Assembly (NCBI RefSeq): GCF_900497595.1
Contig: NZ_UFQO01000002.1
Span: 124,001-188,000 of the forward strand
Reading direction: 5' to 3'
DNA: 64,000 nucleotides
Source: Treponema pectinovorum
GTDB taxonomy: Bacteria; Spirochaetota; Spirochaetia; Treponematales; Treponemataceae
Shown here: positions 25,513 through 34,193 of the stretch, piece by piece
How positions within the stretch are numbered: position 1 is the stretch's first letter
Layout: every line of letters starts with the position of its first letter
The notes under the pieces: generated by a model
The model's database searches: none
The model's input: the letters and a program-made list of their open reading frames with translations, nothing else
Told to the model about the DNA's origin: nothing
Position numbers and translations under genes: made by a program

Positions 25513-27480
25513 ATGGCACAGTATCAGTTTCAAACAGAAGTAAACCAGCTTCTTAAATTGATTATTCACTCGATGTATTCAAACAAGGATATTTTTCTTA
25601 GAGAAATCGTATCCAACGCTTCGGACGCATTGGACAAGTTAAACTATCTTATGGTTTCCGACGATTCATACAAAAATGTAAAAACAGAACCACGAATCGA
25701 CATTTCATTTAACGAAAACGCAAAAATCCTTACAGTTCAAGATACTGGAATTGGAATGACCGAAGAAGATTTGAACAGCAACTTGGGAACAATCGCCCGC
25801 TCAGGCACAAAAGCATTTATCGAAAAAATCGCAAACGACAAAAATGCTGGCGAAAACAATTTAATCGGTCAATTTGGTGTAGGATTTTATTCAGCATTTA
25901 TGGCTGCAAAACAGATAAATGTTTACACGCGCAAGGCAGGCACTTCAAAAATCTACAAATGGTCTTCCGACGGCACAAACAGTTACTCAATAGAAGAAAT
26001 TGCAAGCGATAGCGAAGCCGCAAAAAAATATGGATTTGACAAAGAAGAAACTCACGGCTCTGCAATCGAAATCCTTTTAAATGACGAAAGCAAAGATTAT
26101 GCTTCCAGATGGAGAATTGAAGAGCTCATAAAACGCTATTCTGACCACATCGCGTTTCCAATCTACCTGCACTACACACAAAATAAATATGACGACAAAG
26201 GAAACATCTCAGGTAGCGAGAACAAAGTTGAGCAAGTAAACAGCGCCTCTGCACTTTGGAAAAAACCAAAATCTCAACTCAAAGAAGAAGATTACAACAA
26301 TTTTTATAAGACAATAAGCCACGATTCATCAGACCCACTGCACTGTGTTCACACACACGCAGAAGGCACTCAAGAATACACAACGCTTTTCTATGTCCCG
26401 TCGCAAGCCCCGTTTGATATGTATCAGGCAGATTACCAAAGTGGTGTAAAACTCTATGTAAAACGAGTATTCATAACAGATGATGATAAAGAATTATTGC
26501 CTTCGTATTTGCGTTTTGTTCGAGGAATAATCGATTCCGAAGATTTGCCTTTAAACGTAAGCCGCGAAATCCTCCAGCAAAACAGAATCTTAGACAACAT
26601 AAAAACCGCTTCTGTAAAAAAACTTCTAAGTGAATTTAGAAAAATGGGAGAAGAAGCCGACCAAGCTCGCAAAGCCGAAAATCCAACCGACAAAGAAAAA
26701 GCCGCAATCGAAAAATGGAATAAATTTGTAGAAAACTTCAATCGTCCTTTAAAAGAAGGTCTATATTCAGATTATGCAAACCGCGAAGAAATTTCAGAAA
26801 TCGTGCGATTTAAATCTACCGACGAAAGTGGCACAGGCGACGGCAAATGGACAAGTTTTAAAGATTATGTCGGTCGAATGAAGAGCGACCAAAAGGCAAT
26901 CTATTACATAACAGGCAACAACGAAAAAAATCTTCGCGCTAGCCCACTCCTCGAAGCATACAAGAAAAAAGGTTTTGAAGTCCTTATAATGTCGGACGAT
27001 ATAGACGACATAGTAATTCCAAGCCTAATGAAGTACAAAGATTATGAACTTAAAGGCGTAAACCGTGCAGGTTCGGACGAAGAACTCGGAATCGACAAAG
27101 AAGATGCAAAAAAGAAAGAAGAAGAATTTAAGCCAATCCAGGAAAAAATCAAAAAAGCACTTGGCGAACGCGTAAAAGATGTCGTTCTTTCAAAACGACT
27201 TAGCGACAGTCCTGCATGCATAGTTGTAGACGAAAATGACCCGGGAATCCAAATGGAGCGAATGATGCGGGCAATGGGTCAAAGAGCGCCAGAGGTAAAA
27301 CCAATCCTCGAAGTAAACGCAGACCATGCAATCGTAAAAACGCTCTCAGACACAACAGACGAAGCCTATATTGCTAATGTTTCGGAAGTTCTTCTGGATC
27401 AGTCGCTTTTGGTAAGCGGTGCAGAACTTTCAAATCCTACAGACTTTATAAAAGCGATGAATTCTCTTATTTCAAAGTAG
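25513..27480 (+). CDS. htpG: Hsp90-family chaperone HtpG
   Basis: 655 aa. The N-terminal GHKL ATPase domain has QFQTEVNQLLKLIIHSMYSN, FLREIVSNASDALDKLNYL, DTGIGMTEEDLNSNLGTIA and GQFGVGFYSAF; the middle domain has LPLNVSREILQQNRILDNI, and the C-terminal dimerisation domain follows. It refolds or remodels client proteins in the cytosol. GGAG lies upstream of the ATG. The leader contains the palindrome AAGTTTGC-G-TTGCAAACT, also seen (inverted) before the DUF4810 gene. No CIRCE element is visible. A strong terminator follows. Confidence 0.97.
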   Translation: MAQYQFQTEVNQLLKLIIHSMYSNKDIFLREIVSNASDALDKLNYLMVSDDSYKNVKTEPRIDISFNENAKILTVQDTGIGMTEEDLNSNLGTIARSGTKAFIEKIANDKNAGENNLIGQFGVGFYSAFMAAKQINVYTRKAGTSKIYKWSSDGTNSYSIEEIASDSEAAKKYGFDKEETHGSAIEILLNDESKDYASRWRIEELIKRYSDHIAFPIYLHYTQNKYDDKGNISGSENKVEQVNSASALWKKPKSQLKEEDYNNFYKTISHDSSDPLHCVHTHAEGTQEYTTLFYVPSQAPFDMYQADYQSGVKLYVKRVFITDDDKELLPSYLRFVRGIIDSEDLPLNVSREILQQNRILDNIKTASVKKLLSEFRKMGEEADQARKAENPTDKEKAAIEKWNKFVENFNRPLKEGLYSDYANREEISEIVRFKSTDESGTGDGKWTSFKDYVGRMKSDQKAIYYITGNNEKNLRASPLLEAYKKKGFEVLIMSDDIDDIVIPSLMKYKDYELKGVNRAGSDEELGIDKEDAKKKEEEFKPIQEKIKKALGERVKDVVLSKRLSDSPACIVVDENDPGIQMERMMRAMGQRAPEVKPILEVNADHAIVKTLSDTTDEAYIANVSEVLLDQSLLVSGAELSNPTDFIKAMNSLISK

Positions 27481-27497
27481 GGCGTATCCCCCAAATA

Positions 27498-27560
27498 GCG
27501 CAGTCAGAAAAATATATGTACAAACAAAACATATACTTTTTATGACTGTGCATTTTTTTT
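27498..27560 (+). terminator. Intrinsic terminator of htpG
   Basis: Outer stem GCGCAGTCA/TGACTGTGC (27498-27506 with 27543-27551, one G-U), inner stem ATATGT/ACATAT, followed by A and eight T. Confidence 0.8.
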
Positions 27561-27666
27561 GCGGTGGGGGTCGCTACGTTTCAGGTTCCGCTTTCGCTCC
27601 AGACAACTATTTCGTTACACTGCATAGTTGTCCGGCTTTGCCGCCTTTCACATCGCTTACGCAAAA
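27561..27666. repeat. Intergenic repeat-like element before the LRR lipoprotein
   Basis: Shares GGTTCCGCTTTCGCTCCA and CGGCTTTGCCG with other intergenic elements and carries a unique hairpin GACAACTAT/ATAGTTGTC (27602-27632) at the position where the variable hairpin sits in other copies. Confidence 0.6.
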
Positions 27667-27671
27667 CAAAT

Positions 27672-27700
27672 CAGACAAAAGAATACCCCTGTGTTATAAT
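27672..27700 (+). promoter_or_regulatory. Promoter of the LRR lipoprotein gene, leaderless
   Basis: CAGACA (27672-27677), 17-bp spacer, TATAAT (27695-27700) with TGT extension. Only 6 nt (TTCTAT) separate the -10 from the ATG; no Shine-Dalgarno. Confidence 0.6.
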
Positions 27701-27706
27701 TTCTAT

Positions 27707-28777
27707 ATGAAAAACTCAAACAAAATAAAACGCATCGCATTGGTTTTAACCACTGCAATTATTATTGCTGGCTGCAAGACAACCACAGAAGACCATTCCA
27801 ATCCAGTTATTCCTGCAACTTCAGAGAACATCGCAAATATAATTAAAAATCTACAAGGCGAAGGACCTCATAAGATTACAATTACTGGAACAATAACAAA
27901 CGAAAACATTAATTCAATAAAAAATGAATTAAAAGCAAACTCAAATGCAAAGATTTCTTTAAACATGAGTGCTACAACCAATTTAGCAACTCTTCCTGCC
28001 GATTCTTTTGAATCTTGCAATTCGCTTACAGAAATTGCACTTCCTAGTTCGCTCACTACTATTGACGAAAGAGCATTTTCAAATTGTAACTCACTTAAAA
28101 AAATAATTTTGCCTTCCAATTTAAAAATAATAAACGGATATGCTTTTTCCGAGTGTTCTTCTCTTGAAGAAATAATCTTATCCAGTGATATTAACAAAAT
28201 TGACGAAGGTGCGTTCAATGGATGCAAATCGTTAAAAAGTATAAATATCCCTGCCTCTGTTAATTATCTAGACCATACAGCATTCTCCGGATGTTCTTCG
28301 TTAAAAACTCTTACAGTTGAAGAAGAAAATATCAAATTCTCAAGTCGAGAGAATATAATTTATACAAAAGAACAAGATTTACTTTTATGCGCAGCAGGCG
28401 GTATAACAAGTGCAAATATACTTTCTTCTGTTACTGAAATAGGCGAAGGTGCATTCAAGGATTGTACTTCTCTCAAAGAAGTAGCTATTCCAAATTCTGT
28501 TACTGTTATTCAGAATCTTGCTTTTTATGGTTGCTCTGCACTAGAAAGTGTAACAATACCCGCTTCCATCAATTTAATTGAAAAAACTGTATTTGAAGGT
28601 TGTACTTCTTTAAAAAGATTTGCTTTTGCAAACACAAACAATTGGTATAAAACAGACAATCTTCATGATTGGGAAAGCGGAATGAATGGTCAACTTTTTG
28701 ATGTAACTAATCCCATAACAAATGCAACATACTTTAATGTTAAAGGTCAAAACAGTTACTGGTATAGAAAAGACTAA
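27707..28777 (+). CDS. BspA-type leucine-rich-repeat lipoprotein
   Basis: 356 aa. Signal peptide with lipobox IAGC (Cys23). Repeats of the LRR_5/BspA type follow from about residue 95: ALPSSLTTIDERAFSNCNSL, then ILPSNLKIINGYAFSECSSL, SINIPASVNYLDHTAFSGCS, EIGEGAFKDCTSLKEVAIPN and further units to about 305. Such proteins are common surface lipoproteins in treponemes and other oral or gut bacteria and often bind host or matrix proteins; a ligand cannot be named. The ATG at 27707 is chosen over 27542 because the signal peptide starts there and the promoter abuts it. The cell location is probably the outer membrane surface. Confidence 0.85.
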   Translation: MKNSNKIKRIALVLTTAIIIAGCKTTTEDHSNPVIPATSENIANIIKNLQGEGPHKITITGTITNENINSIKNELKANSNAKISLNMSATTNLATLPADSFESCNSLTEIALPSSLTTIDERAFSNCNSLKKIILPSNLKIINGYAFSECSSLEEIILSSDINKIDEGAFNGCKSLKSINIPASVNYLDHTAFSGCSSLKTLTVEEENIKFSSRENIIYTKEQDLLLCAAGGITSANILSSVTEIGEGAFKDCTSLKEVAIPNSVTVIQNLAFYGCSALESVTIPASINLIEKTVFEGCTSLKRFAFANTNNWYKTDNLHDWESGMNGQLFDVTNPITNATYFNVKGQNSYWYRKD

Positions 28778-28856
28778 AATTTTGTGTATAAACACACACA
28801 GTTTTTGCAAAACAGTCGACATTAATTCTAGCTCGCTCCTCGTATGCGACAATTTT

Positions 28857-29063
28857 GCGTTAAGGATTGGAAGGGTGAGCGTAGCGAAAACAAACGCCAC
28901 GTAGTGTGGTCTAAAACAAAACGAAATATGCATTGCAAAAAAAATTATTTTTTTGATGAAGATTTTTGTATGGCGTTTGTTCGGAGCCGAAAGGCGTAGC
29001 CCTGCAAAGCCTGCCGCCGTACAGTCTGAGAACGAAGTTTTTCAGACTGTACGGCGAACGCCC
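28857..29063 (-). repeat. Mosaic intergenic repeat after the LRR lipoprotein
   Basis: Read on the minus strand: GGGCGTTCG, the variable hairpin CCGTACAGTCTGA/TCAGACTGTACGG (13-bp perfect), GGCTTTGCAGGGCTACGCC, CAAACGCCAT, AT-rich filler, GCGTTTGTTTTCGCTACGCT, module B. Same framework as 20832-21108 in the opposite orientation, with unrelated hairpin and filler. Confidence 0.85.
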
Positions 29064-29074
29064 TGAGTTTTTAA

Positions 29075-30682
29075 TTATGCGATAGCTTCGCAAATTGCTT
29101 TTCTAACCGCACCTTTACCTGCGAGCATTTTTTCAAAATTTGTCAAAACGGCATCGTAAAGTTCACTTTTTGTAAGGTCAAAACCAAAGATTTTTTCGTT
29201 TGCAAGAAGAGGTTTTATGTCGTTTTCAAAATCGCCCTTCTTACTTCCAATCTTTACTTTTGCAACAAAAGGCTTTGCAGTTTCTAACAGTGGATCTGGC
29301 GAGAGTTCCATTGGATTCAAGTCATCGTCCATTGCCATAAGATATCTTAGCCACATTGCATAAACCAGCGGAATAACTTTTAAATCTTTAAGATTTTTGC
29401 CTGTTGCTTTGTACGCTTTTACAGTTTCTCCAAACCTTATCGAAAGTTTTTGGCTCGTATCAGTTGCAATTCGCTGTGGAGTGTCTGGCATAAACGGATT
29501 TGGCAAACGCTTGTTGATTACTTCTTCGATAAAATCTTTTGGATTTAAAATTTTTGGATCAACTACAACTGGCAAACCTTCTTTATAAGCCAAAGTATTC
29601 GTCATCTTATTTAAATCTTTGTCTTTCATCTCATCGCAAATAAGTTTAAAGCCCAAAAGGCAGCCGCTCAAAGCGAGTGCAGTATGCAAAGGATTTAAAC
29701 AAGTGCAGACTTTCATTTTTTCTACCTTGTTCACAGTTTCTCTGTCTGTAAAATAAACTCCTGCTTTTTCAAGAGGTGGACGACCGTTAGGGAATTTATC
29801 TTCAATTACAAGATATTGTGGCTCTTCTGCATTTACAAAGGTTGCGCAGTAAGTATTTTTCTTTGTAACAATCAATTTGGTTTCTTCAAAACCGTCTTTC
29901 TCGAGCATTTGAGCAACATTGGAATCTGGACGTGGAGTTATTTTGTCTATCATACTCCAAGGGAAACTTACCTTTGATTCGTCTTTTACATAATCAACAA
30001 AATCCTGCCCTACAAAGCCATTTTTCTTCCAGTTTTCAGCAATTTCAAAAATCGCCTGCCCCAACTTTTCTCCGTTATGGGAACAGTTATCCATTGAAAC
30101 TACTGCCAAAGGAATTTTTCCAGCATTAAAGCGGGAAAGCAAAAGCCTTGTTATATAGCACAGAAGCATAGTTGCCTTTTTTGGTCCATTTTTAAAATCT
30201 TCTTCATACTGTTTTAAGAGATTTCCTTTTGCATCATAGAGAGCATAGCCTTTTTCTGTAATCGTAAAAGAAATCATTTTTAAGCTCTTGTTTGTAAAAG
30301 CTTTTTCAAGAATTTCCCAATCGGATTTTTCTTCTGGACTTACCTTTACCGCTTCAACTACAGAACCTATTATTTCTTTCTGAATTGTTCCGTCGCTTTT
30401 TAAAGTAACACCCAAAGTTAAATTGTCATGAGGTTTAAAAAGCAAGTCCACAATTTCAAAATCGTAACTGTCTGCAACAACAATTCCAGTGTCCATGTCG
30501 CCATTATTTAAGAGTTTCTGGCAAAGTGCCGCTGGGAAAATTCTAAAAATATTTCCTGCTCCAAAATGAATCCATTCTGGGCGCTCTTTAGTATTTGAGA
30601 GAACTTTATCGTGGTCAAATTCAAAAAATTTATAATTTGGCCATTTTGACTTATCTTTTAATTCTGCCAATGTAAGTTTCAT
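29075..30682 (-). CDS. uxuB: Fructuronate reductase / mannitol-dehydrogenase-family oxidoreductase
   Basis: 535 aa, long-chain polyol dehydrogenase family. WIHFGAGNIFRIFPAALCQK near residue 36 is the nucleotide-binding segment; further on are SFTITEKGYALYD, VVSMDNCSHNGEKLGQAIFE (the D-N-C motif), VSFPWSMIDKITPRPD near 230 and MKVCTCLNPLHTALALSGCL near 325. UxuB reduces D-fructuronate to D-mannonate with NADH. UxaB (tagaturonate reductase) is the alternative; assignment as UxuB rests on the adjacent uxuA and regulator. It is about 45 residues longer than E. coli UxuB. AAGGAAGG precedes the ATG. Probably the last gene of a uxuA-gntR-uxuB operon. Confidence 0.85.
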   Translation of the reverse strand: MKLTLAELKDKSKWPNYKFFEFDHDKVLSNTKERPEWIHFGAGNIFRIFPAALCQKLLNNGDMDTGIVVADSYDFEIVDLLFKPHDNLTLGVTLKSDGTIQKEIIGSVVEAVKVSPEEKSDWEILEKAFTNKSLKMISFTITEKGYALYDAKGNLLKQYEEDFKNGPKKATMLLCYITRLLLSRFNAGKIPLAVVSMDNCSHNGEKLGQAIFEIAENWKKNGFVGQDFVDYVKDESKVSFPWSMIDKITPRPDSNVAQMLEKDGFEETKLIVTKKNTYCATFVNAEEPQYLVIEDKFPNGRPPLEKAGVYFTDRETVNKVEKMKVCTCLNPLHTALALSGCLLGFKLICDEMKDKDLNKMTNTLAYKEGLPVVVDPKILNPKDFIEEVINKRLPNPFMPDTPQRIATDTSQKLSIRFGETVKAYKATGKNLKDLKVIPLVYAMWLRYLMAMDDDLNPMELSPDPLLETAKPFVAKVKIGSKKGDFENDIKPLLANEKIFGFDLTKSELYDAVLTNFEKMLAGKGAVRKAICEAIA

Positions 30683-30740
30683 ATCTGCCTTCCTTATTTT
30701 ATAGAAATTTGCTTTGAGAAATTTTTTGAGTGATTTTAAA

Positions 30741-31409
30741 CTATTCGCAAAAGTATTCAGGAAAATTTTTCATAAGCGGTTCAAAAACTTCCGTGAGTTT
30801 TTGCAAATGAGCTTCGTCTATCTCCAACGCTTTTTCAAAATCACCTGCCATTACTGCATTTACAAGAGCCTTGTGTTCTTCTTCTACATTGTCTGCAATA
30901 TGATGCGCATTATAACTTAACATACGAATTCTGTGGTCATTTCCAGTGTGATTGCAGATTACGTTCCAAATCCACTCGTTTCCAGATTGTTCGTAAAAAA
31001 AGTGATGCATTTCATCATCGTATTGAAGAAAATCTTTTCTGTTAGAATCCATAAGGCTTGCATGCTGCTGCAAAAGTATAGCCTGAAGTTTTGTTCCGCA
31101 GACTTTTTGCTTGGTTTCGTCCAAACTTTTCATGAACTGTTTTAGAACCCCAAGCTCAAGATTTATTCTCATAAACCTTTCCTGCTGAATTATTTTTACA
31201 TCCAATAAAGAAACCCTAGTTCCTTTTTGTGGAAAAATATCAACAAGATTGTCTAAAGAAAGTCTCAAAAGTGCGTCTCGCACAGGCGAACGACTAACGC
31301 CTAATTTTTCAACTAAGGCGTTAACGTTCAATTCCTGCCCAGGCTTATACTCTAGGTTTATTATTTGATTTCTTAAAATTTCGTATACCGAAACTTCTAA
31401 TTTTTTCAT
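30741..31409 (-). CDS. GntR/FCD-family transcriptional regulator of uronate genes
   Basis: 222 aa. N-terminal winged helix-turn-helix (LEVSVYEILRNQIINLEYKP, then LVEKLGVSRSPVRDALLRLS) and a C-terminal all-helical FCD effector domain with metal-ligand-like D and H residues (YDDEMHHFFYEQSGNEW, MAGDFEKALEIDEAH). This is the FadR subfamily that includes ExuR/UxuR. Encoded between uxuA and uxuB, 56-58 bp from each, it is the natural candidate for the protein that binds the three shared operators upstream of uxuA, dctQ and dctP. The inducer is probably a hexuronate or pathway intermediate (inference). Confidence 0.9.
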   Translation of the reverse strand: MKKLEVSVYEILRNQIINLEYKPGQELNVNALVEKLGVSRSPVRDALLRLSLDNLVDIFPQKGTRVSLLDVKIIQQERFMRINLELGVLKQFMKSLDETKQKVCGTKLQAILLQQHASLMDSNRKDFLQYDDEMHHFFYEQSGNEWIWNVICNHTGNDHRIRMLSYNAHHIADNVEEEHKALVNAVMAGDFEKALEIDEAHLQKLTEVFEPLMKNFPEYFCE

Positions 31410-31465
31410 AAAAACCTTCTATTCACTTTTATAAATGCAAATAATCATCATCAAAAATCTTAGTT

Positions 31466-32539
31466 TTAGCCTCTTTTCGAGCTTTTATCTATTGCTTCCC
31501 AAAGACCTTCAATATATGTTGCACCTAAAGCACGGTCATAAAGTCCGTAGCCAGGCATACATTTTTCTCCCCAAATTGTACGTCCATGGTCTGGTCGCAT
31601 TGGTCCAGAAAATCCTATATCGTACAACGCTTTTACAGCTTCGTACATGTCAAAGCTTCCATCAGAAGAAAGATGTGCTGCTTCTTCAAAAACTCCTGGT
31701 GCAAAATGATGAAGGTTTCTAACATGCGCAAAATGAATGCGTCCCTTGCATGAGCGAATAATATCTGGAATATCATTCTTTGGATTTGTTCCAAGACTTC
31801 CCATACACAAAGTTATACCGTTGTATTCTTTATCAACAGCTTTTAGCATTTTTAAAATAGCTTCTTTGCCAGTTATTATTCTTGGAAGTCCAAAAACAGG
31901 CCATGCAGGATCATCCGGATGAATTGCCATCTTCATATTGTATTTTTCGCAAACAGGTCCAATAGCTTTCAAAAAGTAAACAAGATTTTCAAAAAGTTTT
32001 TCCGCATCAACATCTTTATACGCTTCAAACAAATCCTTTACTTTTGCAAGTCTTTCTGGTTCCCAACCAGGCATAACAAAACCATTTGAACTGCCAGTTG
32101 TCTGGTCAAAAAAAGTCTGAGGGTCAATAGTATCAACAACTTTCTGGTCATAAGCGAGAACTGTAGAACCATCTGGGCGCATCTTTGCAAGGTCTGTTCT
32201 TGTCCAGTCAAAAACTGGCATAAAGTTGTAACAAACCATGTGAATATCTTCTTTACCCAAAGCTTCCAAAGACTTTATGTAATTGTCTATGTACTTGTCG
32301 CGTTCTGGAGTTCCAATTTTTATAGCGTCGTGAATGTTTACGCTTTCAATTCCTGCAATTTTAAGTCCAGCTTTTTCAACAGTCGCCTTTATTTCTTTAA
32401 CCCTTTCCAAAGGCCATTCCTCTCCAGCAGGAAGGTCATACAAAGTTGTTATGACCCCTTTAACGCCAGGAATCTGTTTTATCTGCTCCAAAGTTACAGA
32501 ATCAAATTTTGTTCCGTACCATCTTAAAGTCATTTCCAT
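31466..32539 (-). CDS. uxuA: Mannonate dehydratase
   Basis: 357 aa. It starts EMTLRWYGTKFDSVTLEQIK, a typical UxuA beginning. Also seen are GLKIAGIESVNIHDAIKIG, MAIHPDDPAWPVFGLPRI (metal ligand region near residue 215), GITLCMGSLGTNP, RIHFAHVRNLHH near 270 and MRPDHGRTIWGE near 313. It dehydrates D-mannonate to 2-keto-3-deoxygluconate (Mn2+/Fe2+ dependent). GGAGG lies 6 nt before the ATG. It is the first gene of the uxuA-gntR-uxuB group, with an operator about 40 bp upstream. Confidence 0.96.
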   Translation of the reverse strand: MEMTLRWYGTKFDSVTLEQIKQIPGVKGVITTLYDLPAGEEWPLERVKEIKATVEKAGLKIAGIESVNIHDAIKIGTPERDKYIDNYIKSLEALGKEDIHMVCYNFMPVFDWTRTDLAKMRPDGSTVLAYDQKVVDTIDPQTFFDQTTGSSNGFVMPGWEPERLAKVKDLFEAYKDVDAEKLFENLVYFLKAIGPVCEKYNMKMAIHPDDPAWPVFGLPRIITGKEAILKMLKAVDKEYNGITLCMGSLGTNPKNDIPDIIRSCKGRIHFAHVRNLHHFAPGVFEEAAHLSSDGSFDMYEAVKALYDIGFSGPMRPDHGRTIWGEKCMPGYGLYDRALGATYIEGLWEAIDKSSKRG

Positions 32540-32576
32540 CTTTTACCTCCGATAAAATGCTTGTTACCAAAAACTA

Positions 32577-32596
32577 CTTGTATACTAGTATATCAG
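32577..32596 (-). promoter_or_regulatory. Operator upstream of uxuA
   Basis: CTTGTATACTAGTATATCAG, with the perfect palindrome TATACTAGTATA in the centre (32581-32592). It lies 38-57 bp before the uxuA ATG, and on the minus strand includes an extended -10-like TGA-TATACT. Closely matched at 35997-36016 (16 of 20) and 34874-34893 (15 of 20). Confidence 0.7.
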
Positions 32597-32678
32597 CTAA
32601 ATTGATAAAATATAACCTTGCCAAAAGTTGCTACTGAGGTTTACAACATTGGCAAGATTATATATCCGTTTTAATTTT

Positions 32679-32891
32679 GGGCGGCTTTTGCTCCATTACA
32701 TTCCGCAAAAACAGGCTTTGCGGGGTTCGCTAAGCGCTCATCGTCCTCGTCGCTAAGCTCCTGCGGTCGACGGCTTCGCCGCCCCTCCAATCCTTGCCGC
32801 ATTGTCGCACACGAGGTGCGACCTACAAGTTCTATCGACAGTTTTATAAAAAACTGTCGTTCAAGAAAAACAAGGACGTTTTTCGTAAAAC
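32679..32891 (+). repeat. Mosaic intergenic repeat between dctM and uxuA
   Basis: Module G (GGGCGGCTTTTG, then CTCCATTACATTCCGCAAAA, AACAGGCTTTGCGGGGTTCG), then module B-like CCTCCAATCCTTGCCGC, D (GTCGCAC-ACGAG-GTGCGAC, 32804-32822), E (GACAGTTTT...AAAACTGTC) and F (loop AAGGAC, 32859-32891, imperfect stem). It ends next to the dctM stop codon. Confidence 0.85.
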
Positions 32892-34193
32892 TTATACCTG
32901 GAATCCTAATATTCTTGGCAAGAAAAGAGAAATTTCAGGAACAAAAGTTACGAGCAAAAGTCCTGCAACCATAATTCCATAGAACGGCAACATCGCTTTT
33001 ACAGTTCTCTCAATATTTATCCTTCCAACGCCACAACCTACAAACAATGCAGAACCAACTGGAGGAGTACAAAGTCCTACTGCAAGGTTGAATATAAGCA
33101 TTACGCCAAACTGAACTTTGCTCATTCCCAAAGTTGATATTACAGGAATAAGAATTGGAGTTACAATCAAAATCAGCGGAGCCATATCCATGATACAACC
33201 AAGCACTAAGAGCATAAGGTTAATCAAAAGCAAAAGAACAATTTTGTTAGTTGTAATTGCAAGCAATCCTTCTGTAATCAAAGTAGGAACTTTTAAGAAA
33301 GCCAAAAGCCAACCAAAAGCATTTGCCGCAGCAATCAAAGAAAAAACCATCGCCAAAGTTTTTATCGTATTCATCAAAAGTTTTGGCATGAGCGAAAGTT
33401 TTAACTCTTTATAAACAAATACAGAAATTATAAATGCATAAATACAAGCAATCGCCGCAGATTCAGTTGCTGTAAAAAGACCAGCCGTAACGCCAACCAA
33501 AATAATTACAGCGGTAAACAAAGCAAGCACTGCACTTACTATTATCTTGCACGCCTCTTTAAAGCTTATTGCTTCTCCCTTTGGATAATGGCGAATTATG
33601 CTGATTACTGCACAAAGAATAAGCATCAAAATACCAAGCATAACACCAGGTACAAGACCTGCCATAAACAAGGCACCAACAGAAACTCCCCCTGCTGCAA
33701 CAGAATAGATTATCATATTGTGGCTTGGAGGAATCAAAACTCCCTGACAAGACGATGCAACAGTTACCGCAACAGAGAAGTCTTTGTCATATCCGCCTTT
33801 TTCCATCATAGGAATTTCGATTGAACCCAAAGAAGAAACGTCTGCAACAGCAGAACCAGAAAGATGTCCAAAGAACATAGACGCCAAAACGTTTACATAA
33901 GAAAGTCCGCCTCTAAATCTACCTACAATAACATTTGCAGCCTGTAGCAATCTGTCAGAAATACCACCGGCACCCATTATTTCGCCTGCAAGTATAAAGA
34001 ACGGAATCGCCATAAGGCTAAAACTGTCTACACCTTTTCCCATCTGCTGAATAAAAGACATAAGAGGAATGTTTACATAAAAAAGAGTAATACAAGAAGA
34101 AACTGCTATAGCGAAGATTACAGGCATTCTAAGCAAAATAAATACCACAAAACTTCCTAGCAAAAGCCACATGGCAACGGTAGGATTAAACAT
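32892..34193 (-). CDS. dctM: TRAP transporter large membrane subunit
   Basis: 433 aa, about 12 membrane helices, DctM family. Typical segments are IPFFILAGEIMGAGGISDRL near residue 62, ASMFFGHLSGSAVADVSSLG near 105, SSCQGVLIPPSHNMIIYSVA near 146, and FNLAVGLCTPPVGSALFVGC near 365. It forms the transport channel driven by the sodium or proton gradient. Its ATG overlaps the dctQ stop (TAATG). It lies downstream of dctQ in a dctP-(dctQ-dctM) cluster next to uxuA, implying uptake of hexuronates or a related acid sugar. A repeat begins right after the stop. Confidence 0.95.
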   Translation of the reverse strand: MFNPTVAMWLLLGSFVVFILLRMPVIFAIAVSSCITLFYVNIPLMSFIQQMGKGVDSFSLMAIPFFILAGEIMGAGGISDRLLQAANVIVGRFRGGLSYVNVLASMFFGHLSGSAVADVSSLGSIEIPMMEKGGYDKDFSVAVTVASSCQGVLIPPSHNMIIYSVAAGGVSVGALFMAGLVPGVMLGILMLILCAVISIIRHYPKGEAISFKEACKIIVSAVLALFTAVIILVGVTAGLFTATESAAIACIYAFIISVFVYKELKLSLMPKLLMNTIKTLAMVFSLIAAANAFGWLLAFLKVPTLITEGLLAITTNKIVLLLLINLMLLVLGCIMDMAPLILIVTPILIPVISTLGMSKVQFGVMLIFNLAVGLCTPPVGSALFVGCGVGRINIERTVKAMLPFYGIMVAGLLLVTFVPEISLFLPRILGFQV

